A stretch of 64,000 nucleotides of DNA. It comes from Paramormyrops kingsleyae. Taxonomy: Eukaryota; Chordata; Actinopteri; Osteoglossiformes; Mormyridae. The stretch is taken from the NCBI RefSeq assembly GCF_048594095.1, contig NC_132810.1, positions 2,457,001 through 2,521,000 on the forward strand. Reading direction: 5' to 3'. Shown here piece after piece: positions 25,500 through 37,794 of this stretch. The number at the start of each line of letters is the position of its first letter. The first letter of the stretch is position 1. A program made the position numbers and the translations under genes. The notes beneath the pieces are model-generated. The model ran no database searches and was not told the DNA's origin. It saw nothing but the letters and a program-made list of their open reading frames with translations.

Positions 25500-26335
25500 A
25501 ACACTCTGAGGGGACCCAAGATGGCGGAATACTGACTGACGGAATTGAAATTATCAAAATAAACCGTTCGGGAAGAAATAGAAAGGACGGGCATATGTAA
25601 AACGTTTCGTAAAAAAATACGGAATTATTGCGCTGCTTTGACATCTAAATTTTGAGATGGTAGTGTAATAGCAAGAAGAGGCTCGTCCGTCCGCGGCTCG
25701 AGCCCAGGACAGAACAACATGGCGGAACATACGGGCAAGATATAAATAATAAAGAATATATATATTGCTAGCAAGTTACGCACAGGCATTTGGTTAAGTA
25801 CTAGGCGGAAATTTTGAATGTATCTATTAACTTAAGAAAATTGCAGTTAGTTTCTTATAGGTTTGTTCTGACGTTTACAGGACAATGAGAAACAGGCAGT
25901 TGCGGGTAGCCGAAAACACCATTTATCTTGTGGTACTCTGATGACTCTTCTCCCTTTTTTAAGTTTTTCTGTGAACTAAGATTAGGTACTGTGCGCCAAG
26001 TGTTCAGTAGTAGCCCGACTACAATTAGTCTTGCTTTATTTCCGAGGTTTGTTTCTTTGCCGTTGTGAAACGAAAGGGTCATATTCACTTTACAACAGCG
26101 CCTGAATGTAATAATGGCGAGAGCGCCACAAATAAGGAGGCCTAGTTAGCTGCTCCTCCCGTACGAAGCCACCATCCCTGCAAACTTCTTGTGATGTGTT
26201 GGCCATTGAAGTGAGGACTGCTGTTTCCCTACAGGACTTCGCTAGCCATTCTCGGAAAGGCGAGATTTTGAGGGCGCGAGGTGGGAGGTGTCGAGTTCAG
26301 GTTTTCGGGTGTAAACAGGCGGGAGGGCTTGCAGC
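25500..26335 (+). promoter_or_regulatory. candidate ppp4r3a promoter and 5' UTR
   Basis: YY1-like motifs AAGATGGCGG (25518-25527) and CAACATGGCGG (25715-25725) lie in a locally GC-richer stretch 600-820 bp before the ATG, and ATAATGGCGAGAGCG follows near 26111. YY1-type sites commonly sit at or just after the start of housekeeping transcription. The actual start site is not determinable here; a 5' UTR exon upstream of 26336 is possible. Otherwise no gene is seen. Confidence 0.35.
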
Positions 26336-29300
26336 ATGACGGACACTCGGCGACGAGTGAAGGTTTACACCCTGAATGAGGAGCGGCAGTGGGACGACCG
26401 GGGCACCGGCCATGTGTCGTCCGGCTACGTCGACCGGCTGAAAGGCACGTCCCTGCTGGTACGCGCCGAAAGCGACGGTAAGTCTGCTTATGTCTCTTTC
26501 TGCACAAGACAGAAAGGACGACACGACTAATTCTGATAGTTAATAAGTAGTTAGGCTACTTCTACACCAGTTTCGAACGCATAGATAACCGTTTGTTTTT
26601 ATTTTGTTAAATGGATTGATATTGGCTGTTGCCTCGTTCGATTTGATACTGTTTCTTAATAAGTAAAAGTTACAACCCGCTGACAGTAAAATTGGTGGAC
26701 AGTTGACCTTTTTTTTTTTTACCGCTCCGGGTAATTAGGTTTGCTTTTATTATAAGCTTAAGATACTGAGAAGTGTGTGTGTTTTGTTAGATAGGCAGCA
26801 CTGGATTCTCTTCAGTAAATACTGATTTAATGTTTGTCGGGAGGGACCTTGGACTTTTCCAATGAAACCCATCATCTATCCCAAGTGTATTTGCATGAGT
26901 GACTGATTCAAAGATGCTGGACATTGTGCCTCACAGGCTAATAGCCGTCCATTATTTTATACTTTAACAGCCAATCTAGAAATTAAATACATGAAACAAA
27001 GTAAGTTACCGATTAACGTTATGTAATTGAACAGATTGTCTCCTGTTTAAATACTTTTATTTACATAGAACAGTACTAATAAGTTAATATGTGTAAATTG
27101 GTAACTGGTGATGCAATTTGCTGTGGTCTAGGTCTAGACTTTGATATTCTAGACCTGGAACAATGATTGGCAGGGACAATTAGAATCTAGGTGGTTTTGA
27201 CTTGTAAATACGTTTTTGTTGTAGTGACTGTCTGGTTATTTCACAATAAAGTGAGGTGTCTGGTGTGCTGATTGTATATTTCTAAAACAGTAGTAGTAAA
27301 TGATTTTTTTGTTATTTTATTCTGTTGTCTCCCTCATTTACCTCCACTTTAGACTGTCAGAACACTTGCATTCCTGTGAGGTTTTTTTTTTTATATCTGT
27401 TTGCAGAAGACAAAGCAAGCAGTATTGATAGTTTTTAATTGAGTGGGTATAGTTCATTATTTACCGTTTCGTTCTTTATTGCATTTTAAGGTCATTGCAT
27501 ATTTTGCACAACAGTACCAGTTTCATTTTGTGACGTATATATATGTTTTTTTTTTTTTTTGCAGGTTCTCTTCTTCTGGAGTCAAAAATAAATCCTAACA
27601 CTGCATACCAGAAACAGCAGGTTAGCATTGCAGTGCCTCAGCAGGGCATTGCTGTCACTGAATGAATATCATACTTTTTTTTTTATCTGTCATACTACAA
27701 GGTTTTATCTGTAGACTTTTCCTTTTTTAAATGATATTTTATGATAAATCACAGGCGTCTGTGGTTTTAATGGTAATTGAAATATTTTGCACGTTAATTT
27801 CATACCTATATTCAAATGTATTAATTCTCCAGTTACTGTTCCAGTGCCCTGAGTTTAACATCCTGATAGCATACATAATTGTCTTTTCTGACTTATGCAA
27901 TTTGGATCCCCTTAGGACACATTAATAGTATGGTCTGAGGCGGAGAACTACGACTTGGCTCTTAGCTTTCAAGAGAAGGCAGGGTGTGATGAAATATGGG
28001 AGAAAATATGCCAGGTAAGAGGCACCTTTAATTGTCTTTTTGTCCCCTTCTCTTGAACTATGTGTGTAGTTCAGAGTTTCCAGTTGTTAATTTGCCCTTA
28101 AAGGTATTGTCTTTGAATTTCTACACATTATTCACCCTGCGGCAAATCTTTAATGTATGACTTTAAACTTCACAATGTATAGGCTGCAATTAGCAGCCTA
28201 ATGCACAAAATAGCCCCATTTGCACATGTCCGTGAACTTGAAGTCGCAATTATGGACATTTAAATTAATCGGGTAGTTTTTGCATTTATGTTACAGGTCC
28301 AAGGGAAGGATCCATCAGTGGACATCACCCAGGACCTTGTGGATGAGTCCGAGGAGGAGCGCTTTGAGGACATGTCATCACCAGGCCTTGAGCTGCCTCC
28401 TTGTGAACTGAACCGGCTGGAGGAGGTGGCAGAGCTTGTGGCGTCCTCACTGCCTTCACCTCTGCGCCGCGAGAAGCTGGCCCTGGCCGTGGAGAATGAG
28501 GGCTACATCAAGAAGCTCCTGGAGCTCTTCCATGTCTGCGAGGACCTGGAGAACCACGAGGGGCTGCACCACCTCTATGAAATCATAAAGGGAATCTTTC
28601 TGTTAAACAGAACAGCACTTTTTGAAGTAATGTTCTCAGAGGAATGTATCATGGACGTGATTGGGTGCCTGGAGTTTGACCCCTCCCTGCCCCAGCCCAG
28701 AAGGCACAGGGAGTTCCTGACTAAGACTGCCAAGTTCAAGGAGGTCATCCCAATTTCAGACCCTGAACTTAAGCAGAAAATTCACCAGACATACCGAGTA
28801 CAGTACATTCAGGACATGGTCCTGCCCACCCCATCTGTCTTTGAGGAAAACATGCTGTCCACTCTCCACTCTTTTATCTTTTTTAATAAAGTGGAAATTG
28901 TGGGAATGTTACAGGTAAGTGCCCCTCACTCATTGTGCACATCAAGTATGAAGCGTTGAAGTACTACTGTGGTGCTGTGTGTTACTGTAGTACTGTTTTT
29001 CTATTCTTGTGAAATTAAAGATGTTTTATAGCTAAGTGGTAGTAGACTGGAAATGTGGCATCTGTTCTGTTGTGTATGTAGTGAAATACCAGTTGTAAAC
29101 ATTGCTGTGCTATTAGATTACAAAGATTGCGTCATAAAGGAAGTATTTTCCAAATTTCTAAATCCTGGCTAGTCAATACCTGTCATTTTTGTGCGCCATA
29201 AGAAATAATAGATTGTCATGCAAATCTGACTAGTGAGAACAGGGTTCACATAAAGGGCATATTATGTTTGTATTTAATATTACAGAATGTTGGAAATGCA

Positions 29301-32300
29301 AATACACCAGAACAAAGGATGTGTTTCATGCTCTCAAAGTGCACTGAAAGGCTACTTAATTTTAAAGCACAAATTTCTAATTCATATTTATTATCTTCTC
29401 ATAGATTATTAATAGTGTTGCTATATACATGACCTAAGTGGAGCCTTTTGGGATGTTCCACGTTCAGTTCCGGGTGGTTCTACATAAGCAATCTGGGTTC
29501 AGTTGAGCTTCCATTTGAAGATTTATGCATGGCTCTTTTAATTTTTTTAAATTATTATTTATTCCTTGTTTTTTAGTGTTTTGTAAATCAGTAGTATTGT
29601 TTTAAAGATGAGCTGTCTGTTGAGATGGTTGCACTTGAAGAGTTTGACAAAAACACAATACCCTTTAAAGTCACTAATCTGAATGAGCTTTTATATGTGA
29701 GAATCCTGTAATTCGTTCATTCATAACTGATGTTATTCTTCTCATTCAGCTTATTTTTATTCCTGTTATCATCTTTCTGTTTCCCAGACCACTGTGTTTA
29801 AAGTACTTAAGTAGTTAGTGAATGTAAAGCTCTTTTTTTGGTTACTTTACATATTGTCAGTATGGCACGAGTCTCATGTATGTGATCAGTAGTGATCATT
29901 ATACATTTTAATGATATATAGCTGATGGTTTAATGTGTATCTATTCCAGTAATACTTTAAATTGGCTCCTTTTCTGTATTTGATACTTTTAAGACCTCTG
30001 AGGTAACCTATACACTACTTTTTTTTCTGAACACAATATGCTCTTCATGCACAACCAACCAGTCATTTGGTGACTGCTGATCGTTTGTAGAAATAGAAGT
30101 GTGTGCTTAAGACTGCATCTCAGTTTGTTGTCCTGAAACTTGTTTCAAATGTTCTTGTGTACTGTGTAGTACTATGACAGGTATTTGACAATATTGGTAT
30201 CTGGGATTGATTGATTTATCCTAAACTACCGAACTGCTATTATGTAGATTTATTATTGTATGTGTCAAATGACTATTGCCTCTTGTCCCATCAGGACGAT
30301 GAAAAGTTCTTAACAGACCTATTTGCACAACTAACTGATGAAGCGACAGATGACGACAAAAGACACGAGCTGGTAAAGCAGCTGCATCAGAAATGCCCAG
30401 ATCTCCAGAATGCTGCACTTTGATTACAGTTCTATGTAGCAGTACCATTAATTTATCTGTATTCCCTGTTGGGCGGAGGAAATATGTTAGATATATTGAT
30501 ATTCTTTTGCTTTGCAGGTAAATTTCCTAAAGGAATTTTGTGCATTTTCACAAACACTGCAACCTCAAAACAGAGATGCCTTCTTCAAAACCTTGTCAAA
30601 TATGGGCATCCTACCAGCACTAGAAGTTATATTGGTAAGCCAGAATGATGCCCACCTTGGGTGTGGTCCAGATGCCCTGGTATTACTGGCAGTGTATTTG
30701 CTCAGTGTTCAGGATGAAGCTGCCAGTGAATGAAATACCACATTGTCTAGTTGTGGCAAGTGTTCTGTTTGCTGTTCTGGCCCTGAAATTCATCATGGGA
30801 ATGATGACAATTTGTTGGCTACTGGCAGGGAATGGATGATCCCCAAGTGCGCAGTGCAGCAACTGACATCTTCTCCTATCTGGTGGAGTACAACCCTTCC
30901 ATGGTACGAGAGTTTGTGATGCAGGAGTCTCAACAGAATGATGATGTGAGTAACCCAGCTGTTTGATTAATTTAATTTTATTTATATTTCGTTTGAAATG
31001 GTGTCTGGTTTTAGTCCCATGCTAAAAGATAAACATGAACATATGGAGGGTGACCCTTAATGCTCAAAGATTTATTGCTGGGCTCTTGATTGTTGCAGGT
31101 AATGATTATGGGCACAACCTGCATGGCTACAAAACCATGCTGGACACTGTGGTTTGGTCTTTGCTGTTTATCACTTCTGATACCAATAATGCTTTCTTGA
31201 AAAGGATATCCAAACTAAATCCTGCATATGGGTTTATAAACTGATTTTTTTTTGTTTCATTATAAGTAATAAAAAGGATTTAGGTTGCACATCTCTCAAA
31301 ACATTTGAATTCTAGTAACCATCTGTCTCCGAATTATCCAGTAAATAGATGCAAGGAACCTGGAGCCTATCCCAGATAGCATAGGGCACAAGGCATGGGA
31401 GCACCCTTGATGGGATGCCAGTGCATCAATAGGCACACTTACGCACGTGCGCATTTGAGCACTCCGGGCGGATTAAAGACTGGTTAGGCAGTGGTTAGGC
31501 AGTGGTTAGGCAGTGGTTAGGCAGTGGTTAGGCAGTGGTTAGGCTTAACCTGGGATATTTTCCCTGTTAATTGTGTCAGTAAGAAGAATCGTTAAGAGTT
31601 AAGATGCTGCTCAGTGCGTTTGCTCTCATGACAAAAACATGTGCTGGTCACCTTCATGTAAACGAATGGGCATTTATGGTTGCATAATATCACATCACAA
31701 TCATATGGCGTATGTGCAGGAAACACCAAGGCTTTAGATGACGGGCGTAGACATTTCTCCGGACGCTGGCTTTTTGGCACTATACTGGTTTTTATGATGA
31801 GGTGTATTGTGACGCCTAGTACTTGATAATCTGATTAGGAAATCGTGGGCAAAGTAAACGTCTGTATAGTACCAAAAAGCCCAGACAGATGTTTATGCCC
31901 ATCATCTGAAGTCCTGGTGATTATTGCGCTTGTGCCGTTACATCGTGGTGTGATATCGTCCAGCCCTACTGGCATTATAAAGTTCAGTGCCGTCAACGCT
32001 TATACATGCACATTAAGCGATGATAACTTTAACATTGTGTTGCTAGCCCTTATGATAATATTGCAATATCTGTCTTAGGACATACTTCTGATCAACCTCA
32101 TTATCGAACACATGATCTGTGATACGGATCCGGAGCTGGGCGGTGCTGTGCAGCTGATGGGGTTGTTGCGTACGCTGGTGGACCCAGAGAACATGCTCGC
32201 CACCGCCAATGTGAGTGACATGCCTTTGTGAGTGACATGCCTTTGTGAGTGACATGCCTTTGTGAGTGACATGCCTTTGTGAGTGACATGCCTTTGTGAG

Positions 32301-35300
32301 TGACATGCCTTTGTGAGTGACATGCCTTTGTGAATAAGCTTTGAGTCAACGCGGGAAACTTTTTAACAAGGGTTGTTTCTCAGGTGATGACTTGTGTTTT
32401 ATACCTCCCATAGAAAACTGAGAAAACAGAGTTTCTGAGCTTCTTCTACAAACACTGCATGCATGTGCTCTCAGCACCGTTACTGGCTAACACCACAGAG
32501 GAGAGGCCCAGCAAAGGTGAGGCACACTGCCTTTGCTTTGGAGACCTGCGAGTGACTTTGCAGTTGAATGCCTTCATAGACCATTTACTTAGAGTGCTAA
32601 TTACATTTGTAATACGTAATACCGTAGCAATCAAAATGTTATTTAAAATCAGTCTATTCAAAAGTACTTGCCTAAGGTCCCTCCACTTAAAGCAAATAAG
32701 CTACAAGAAATGTCACAGGTGAAGCATTTTGCCAAAATCTTGATTGTAAGAAGAGGTTAAAAAAAGGATGTATACAGCTCTGGAAAAAATGAAGAGACCA
32801 CTCCATGTTTTTTTAAGCATTTGCATCATTAAATCCTGGTTTAATGCTGGTTTAATGCTGGTTCTGCTGGCAGAAGGCTTGCTTTGAAATTTGAAACTCG
32901 AAATTTCTAAGACAGCAGTACACAAGAACAAGGTGAAGCAGGAGACACTGGCAGTGACCAGAAACCATCCAGCTAGAGGGCAGAAGCAACTTTTTAATCG
33001 CTGAGATGACTTCACTTATCCAGCAGTGCCTCATAAATCAGACTATGACCTCAAGTGACCTTCAAAAAGAATGGGAAACATTAAGTGCAGGTGTGAAGTG
33101 CATCGCTAGGACAGTTCATGTCAGGCTCCTAGAAGCAGGACTGAAGACCCATAAAGCAAGAAAGAAGCCCTTCATCAATGAGAACCAGGGAAGAACCAGG
33201 CTGCAGGTTACAAAAAAATATATATATTTTGTATAGAAGTATACCCATAAATCGAGAAATTAGTGAAACTAAATTTTGCTGTGGTTTCTTAATTTTTTCC
33301 AGAGCTGTATATATTTTTGGAAAAGTACAAGCAACTCCTTAGAATGGAATTGTGAATGTAGCAATTAATGCATTAACTACTGAGTCACCTGATGCCCTGT
33401 CATAGAAATGAACAGGTTATGAATCATGATAAATAATTGGAGAGACATACAATTCACATATTGTGAAACTTTAAACATGCTGAAATGGTTTTTACTATGC
33501 TGTTCTTCATGATTACAACCTGCTGAGCAGGCAAAAGCTCTTGCTAGCAAGGATTGTGGCTTTCCATTGTAAGCCACTATGCATTTTAATTGAGCTTGTT
33601 GGAGATTCCCTGCTGCACAGTTTCTAGCACACTTTTCATGTGAAGGAACAATACCTTCAGTACTAAGAATATCATATATCTTGTCCACGCCGCGTCCAGA
33701 TGACTTCCAGACGTCCCAGCTGTTGGCGCTGATCTTAGAGTTGCTGACGTTCTGCGTGGAGCACCACACCTATCACATCAAGAACTACATCATCAACAAG
33801 GACATCCTGCGTAGGGTGCTGGTGCTTATGTCTTCATGCCATGCCTTTCTTGCACTCTGTAAGTTGAAGAATTTAAATAAAATAGAACCAAAAAGTATTG
33901 CTGGTGGATCTGCATAGATAGAAGACAGTGGCAGGGTATAATACTAAGGATTTTCTGTTATCTGGTCTATTTTTTTTTCTTTTGTTTAAGCAAGGGGGTG
34001 TTAGTTTAAATATTTAGAAATTTAACTGGGTATTCGTCTTGTCTGATCAAGTATCCAAACAATTTGAATACTAGTGTGTGTGTGTGTGTGTTTTTTTTTT
34101 TTTTTTATATATATAGGTTCACTTCGTTTCATGCGGAAAATAATTGGACTAAAGGATGAATTTTACAATCGCTACATCATGAGGAATTTTTTGTTTGAAC
34201 CAGTTGTAAAAGCCTTTCTCAGCAATGGATCTCGTTACAACCTTATGAACTCCGCCATAATTGAAATGTTTGAGTATCTCAGAGTGGTAAGTGCCTTGCC
34301 GACATAACGGTAGATTAAATCGGATATTTTACAGACACTTTATCGGTGCCGAAGTGACAGAATCCTTCCCGAGTTGATATGTCGACGTTAGCGGTGTGTC
34401 ACTGTTGAGACGGGCCTCTTTCATGCCTCTGTTTGGCTGCGGCTGCTGAGAGAGACGAGGAAGGGAGGGGCTGTCAGGAAGGGACTAACCCAGCAGAAGA
34501 GGCTGCACGTATTTCTGCAGCATCAGTAGAAATGTAGGAAAAATGCAGCACGTCCATGAGCTGCTTACAATAATACTTCCATAGTAATAGATTTTGATTT
34601 ATAAACCATATGTTAAAGAAAATTAAATAGTTTGGCTGAATGTGAAACAGTGATTATTTAAAACTTGTAATATGTTGTTTTCATAGCTCTGTTGCTCCGG
34701 CCCTTTCACTTCACCCTCTCAGCCACAGAAGTCTCCGATCCCAAATCAGTACTGAACTCTTAGAGTACAATAAACCGAGTTTGTAAAAAATCACAGGGTT
34801 AGGAAAATTGCATTTCAGACTTTAAACAGTGTGATTTTCACATCATTGGCCTAATGTGTAGTAAATGCTGTCTATTTTCAGCAGTATGCTTACGGCATTT
34901 TTCTGTTCCAGGAGGATGTGAAGTCTCTGACTGCTCATGTAATAGAGAACTACTGGAAAGCACTTGAAGACATAGACTATGTTCAGACATTTAAAGGACT
35001 GAAACTGCGGTATGAGCAACAGAGAGAGAGGCAGGACAACCCAAAACTGGACAGGTGTGTTGATTTTTGGGCTTTTTTTATGCCGTGGAATTAAAAGGAT
35101 TAGTATACCTTTGTAGTGGAACTGTTAGAGCAGTAGTTCTCAGTCCTGTTCCTGGTCCCCCAGCACAGTGTTTTCATTCCAGCCCACGCTGCTTTCAATC
35201 TGCCACATTCATTATTGGCCTATTAGGGGCCATATAAGCCTGATTAGAGCAGTAGGACTGGAATGAAAACATTCTGGCACCAGGATCAGGACTGAGAACC

Positions 35301-37794
35301 ACTGTTGGCACACGTTGGTTTTGTAGATGTTACATTTAGAAGTTGGTGTTTTAAATTTATTGAATGAAGTGGTGCGTTTCCCAAGGCTGTGTTATCGTTG
35401 CCCCCCCTCCCCCCCAAGTATTGTTGGTTCTTCTTTCCCATTGACTGTTTAGTTAGTTACTTTTGCAATATCCATTACTTTCAATAACTAAGTAACTAAA
35501 TATCTCCATAACTAGTTCTCAGTTTTTCTTTCTAAAAATTATCTTCAGCTGAAGTTCTATCATTACAAATCCACCACATCCTTGCTGTTTAACAAAAGGA
35601 GTTTTACTTCCAGGAAAAAAAATTCTTACACGTGAATTTAAAACTATTATTGCCAGCCAACGAAATGCAAGCGTGTGTTTAATTTCGAAACGACTAACTG
35701 TACATTTCATGCCTTTGCATTTCCGAAGTATGCGGTCAATTCTGAGGAACCACCGATACAGACGGGATGCACGCACACTTGAGGATGAAGAGGAGATGTG
35801 GTTTAATACAGATGAAGATGACTTGGAAGATGGAGAGGCCATTGTGCCACCTTCCGACAAGATGAAGAGTGATGACGACCTCATGGACCCAATCAGCAAG
35901 TTCATGGAGAGGAGAAAATGTATGTCCAACAAACTATTTCTTTTGTCATCAAGGGTTGTCTGTTTATATTACTACATGTCTGTCTGTGTGCATGTATGTG
36001 TTGCAAAAATGTGCAGTTATTGTGCATTAAACATTTTGATTTAAATACACGCCAGGTTTAATAGCTTAAGTAATTTTTTATAGTCTGATACAGCAAGAAT
36101 TTGCTAATAGACTTATCAATTGGTATTATTTAACGCAGGGTTATTCAAATCACGGTCCTCGAGGTCCGAGCACTGCTGGTTTTCCAGCCTTCCTTTACCT
36201 GTCAGTCAGGTGTGAAGCCTCTGACCAATCAGAATCAGTAATTATTAAACTAACTACCTGGGAGAACTGTGAACAAGGCCTGGATTTGGAATCGAGGTTC
36301 AGATTTGAAGAACCTTGATTTAACGTATGCATCCATTTTGTGTATTTCTATCTATATTTAAATGCTCCACAGTAGTTGCAATAGGTAACACTGTTTTCAG
36401 CCAGCTTGCTCGTTGAGACCATGCAGGTAAATCAATGTGTTTGTTTCTCTGATCTAGTGAAAGACACTGAAGAGAAGGAGGTGTTGGCCAAGTCAAACCT
36501 GTCTGGACGTCAGAGCCCCAGCTTCAAGCTGTCCTTCTCCAGTGCCTCCAAAGCCAGCCTCACCAGTTCGTCCTCCGCCAGCCTCCACCCCGGGTCGCCC
36601 GGCTCGCCAGGGTCGCCCGGCTCGCTGGGCTCTGCTGCCTCCCCCGGCTCACCGGGCTCTGGGGCCAAAAGCCCGACGCCGACAGCAGCCATCACCACCA
36701 AGGTCTGACACCTCCTTATTTCAGCTAAAAGGGGAAAATAGTGATACTCATCCCCGCTTACTCACCCCTGTTGAATTTTAAATGCCACTTTGAGTCTGCA
36801 GTAAGGTAGCATGCATGGTCTCACGTTTACTAACTTTTGGGCATCACAATAGGCTTGTCATTAATATTTTAGGCATACTACTAATCTGCCGACCAAAGTG
36901 TGGGTGCAAGTAAACGCCCACATAGTACTGGAAAGCCAGCGTCCGCTCAAATGTTTATGCCTGTCATCTAAAGCCCTGGTGATTATTACGCATGCGCCGT
37001 ATAATCACAATTACATTACGTTGTGACATTGTGCAGCCCTAGTGAAAATGTTTTTATAGCAAAAAGAACGTTAGAGTGTGTGGTTCAGCGGGCTAAGCCT
37101 CTGCCTGTGATGAGGATGGTTGCCAGTTTGAGCCCAGCCTCACCAGAAGAGTCGCATGTCCGTGGGCCCATCAGCCCCAGCTCCTTGGGCGTTGCGAGAT
37201 GGCTGACCCACTGTTGTGATTCCCCAAGCTTGCTCTCACCTGCACATGTCTGTGTAGAGCAGGGATATTCAACTAACGGTCCTCGAGGTCCGAGCACTGC
37301 TGGTTTTCCAGCCTTCCTTTACCTGTCAGTCAGGTGTTAAGCCTCTGACCAATCAGAATCAGTAATTATTAAACAACTACCTGGGGGAACTGAAAACACG
37401 GCCTGGATTTGGAATCGAGGTCCAGAGTTGAAGAACCCTGGTGTAGAGAGCAAGATGGGGTGAAGTGAAAAGAGAATTTCCACACAAGGATTAATACAGT
37501 ATCACTGTTCTGTTCTTCTGTTGTATTCTAAGTGTATCCACTGCAGTTGAGTAGACAACTAGGGATGTTTTCAGTTCAGATCAACTTGAACTAATCTTTT
37601 AAGGCAACCTGTTTACAGCTTATCTATTTTATCCTACTTACAATGAAGTGTGTTCATGGACTGTTTCTTGTTTGACTCAGAGTGGAATCGTGGGGCTGGT
37701 GGATTACCCTGACGACGACGAGGAGGAGGATGAGGACACGGAGAACAAAGAGGAGAGTCCGCCACTCTCCAAAAAATCTAAGCTGAGCTCCTAA
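26336..37794 (+). CDS. ppp4r3a (smek1): Protein phosphatase 4 regulatory subunit 3A (SMEK1), complete, fifteen coding exons
   Basis: Exons: 26336-26477, 27565-27620, 27916-28014, 28297-28914, 30295-30372, 30518-30634, 30829-30945, 32079-32210, 32414-32516, 33700-33858, 34117-34286, 34912-35054, 35729-35919, 36458-36702, 37681-37794 (TAA). The total of 2484 nt encodes 827 residues, against 833 in human. The N-terminus MTDTRRRVKVYTLNEERQW begins the PH/RanBD-like fold (to about residue 100). The SMEK domain and helical repeats follow (about 165-690). An acidic tail with a basic end (LVDYPDDDEEEDED, then KKSKLSS) closes the protein. Family knowledge: it targets the PP4 catalytic subunit with PPP4R2 to nuclear and centrosomal substrates through FxxP-type motifs read by the N-terminal domain. 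The A rather than B paralogue is chosen from blocks such as KDDFQT, MRSILRNHRYRRDARTLEDE and the GSP repeats. Exon 14 encodes a GSPGSPGSPGS stretch near 36585-36665. Confidence 0.96.
26478..27564 (+). other. ppp4r3a intron 1, no gene seen
   Basis: AT-rich intron with several T runs, including a long tract just before the acceptor at 27563-27564. No transposon ends recognised. The next two introns (27621-27915, 28015-28296) are short and also plain. Confidence 0.6.
28915..30294 (+). other. ppp4r3a intron 4, no gene seen
   Basis: AT-rich sequence between the long exon 4 and exon 5. No exon-like block, inverted-repeat end or tandem array recognised over 1.4 kb. Confidence 0.6.
31483..31544. repeat. 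11-bp tandem repeat
   Basis: The unit gttaggcagtg is repeated between five and six times in ppp4r3a intron 7. It directly follows a diverged SINE/LINE-tail fragment (about 31340-31480, with ggagcctatcccag). Confidence 0.9.
31655..31975. mobile_element. foldback (inverted-arm) element
   Basis: The left arm (about 31655-31790) is the reverse complement, with mismatches, of the right arm (about 31868-31970): ccaaaaagccnnnngtccgg and catcatctgaagtcctggtg occur in both. The right edge reads tatcgtccagcccta, like hAT ends. A single-arm relative lies at about 36885-37042. It ends about 100 bp before ppp4r3a exon 8. Confidence 0.65.
32211..32329. repeat. 17-bp minisatellite containing the exon 8 splice donor
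   Basis: Seven perfect copies of gtgagtgacatgccttt start at the first base of ppp4r3a intron 8, so the first copy is the functional 5' splice site. Each copy repeats the GTGAGT donor hexamer. Confidence 0.95.
32775..33307 (+). mobile_element. internally deleted Tc1/mariner element
   Basis: The ends CAGCTCTGGAAAAAATGAAG and its right counterpart (ttaattttttccagagctg) form an inverted repeat flanked by TA at 32773-32774 and 33308-33309. The interior keeps a plus-strand transposase scrap (RTVHVRLLEAGLKTHKARKK and FINENQ), but has no full frame. At 533 bp it is non-autonomous. It lies in ppp4r3a intron 9. Confidence 0.85.
35131..35304. mobile_element. 174-bp hAT-type MITE
   Basis: Ends CAGTAGTTCTCAGTCCTG and, on the other strand, CAGTGGTTCTCAGTCCTG give a 25-bp inverted repeat with two mismatches. 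The flanking 8-mers are not clearly duplicated. It lies in ppp4r3a intron 12. Confidence 0.7.
36136..36317 (+). mobile_element. hAT-type MITE, copy 1, perfect 8-bp target duplication
   Basis: Starts cagggttattcaaatcacgg and ends with gaagaaccttg. It is flanked by atttaacg on both sides (36128-36135 and 36318-36325). It is closely related to the copy at 37260-37440, sharing most of its sequence including ggtcctcgaggtccgagcac. It lies in ppp4r3a intron 13. Confidence 0.88.
37068..37510 (+). mobile_element. tRNA-derived SINE interrupted by a MITE
   Basis: The head shows tRNA-like boxes (gtggttcagcgggctaagcc and ccagtttgagcccag). The body runs to 37259, and the tail (gagcaagatggggtgaagtg, then ggattaatacagtatc) resumes after 37440. 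The interruption is the MITE at 37260-37440. It lies in ppp4r3a intron 14. Confidence 0.7.
37260..37440 (+). mobile_element. hAT-type MITE, copy 2, perfect 8-bp target duplication
   Basis: Starts cagggatattcaactaacgg and ends gttgaagaaccctg. It is flanked by gtgtagag at 37252-37259 and 37441-37448. It is inserted within a tRNA-derived SINE, so it is younger than that SINE. Confidence 0.9.

Larger units (their letters stand above)
18300..25500. other. intergenic spacer between atp6v1d and ppp4r3a
   Basis: No coding exon of a recognisable family was found on either strand over about 7 kb. Contents seen: MITEs at 22265-22348 and 22404-22615, a SINE/LINE tail at about 21520-21990, a dispersed-repeat-like block at about 23315-23445 (gggcgtaactttgggttgaa), and a T run at about 24799-24816. 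Open frames here are short and lack splice support. In human, EIF2S1 lies head-to-head with ATP6V1D, but no part of it is visible here. Confidence 0.6.

Noticed and set aside
30373..30423. Extension of ppp4r3a exon 5 through its donor to a nearby TGA (VKQLHQKCPDLQ...)
   Set aside because: The following exon at 30518 begins VNFLKEF as in human, and the donor GTAAAG is usable, so the extension is intron sequence. A rare retained-intron form cannot be excluded.
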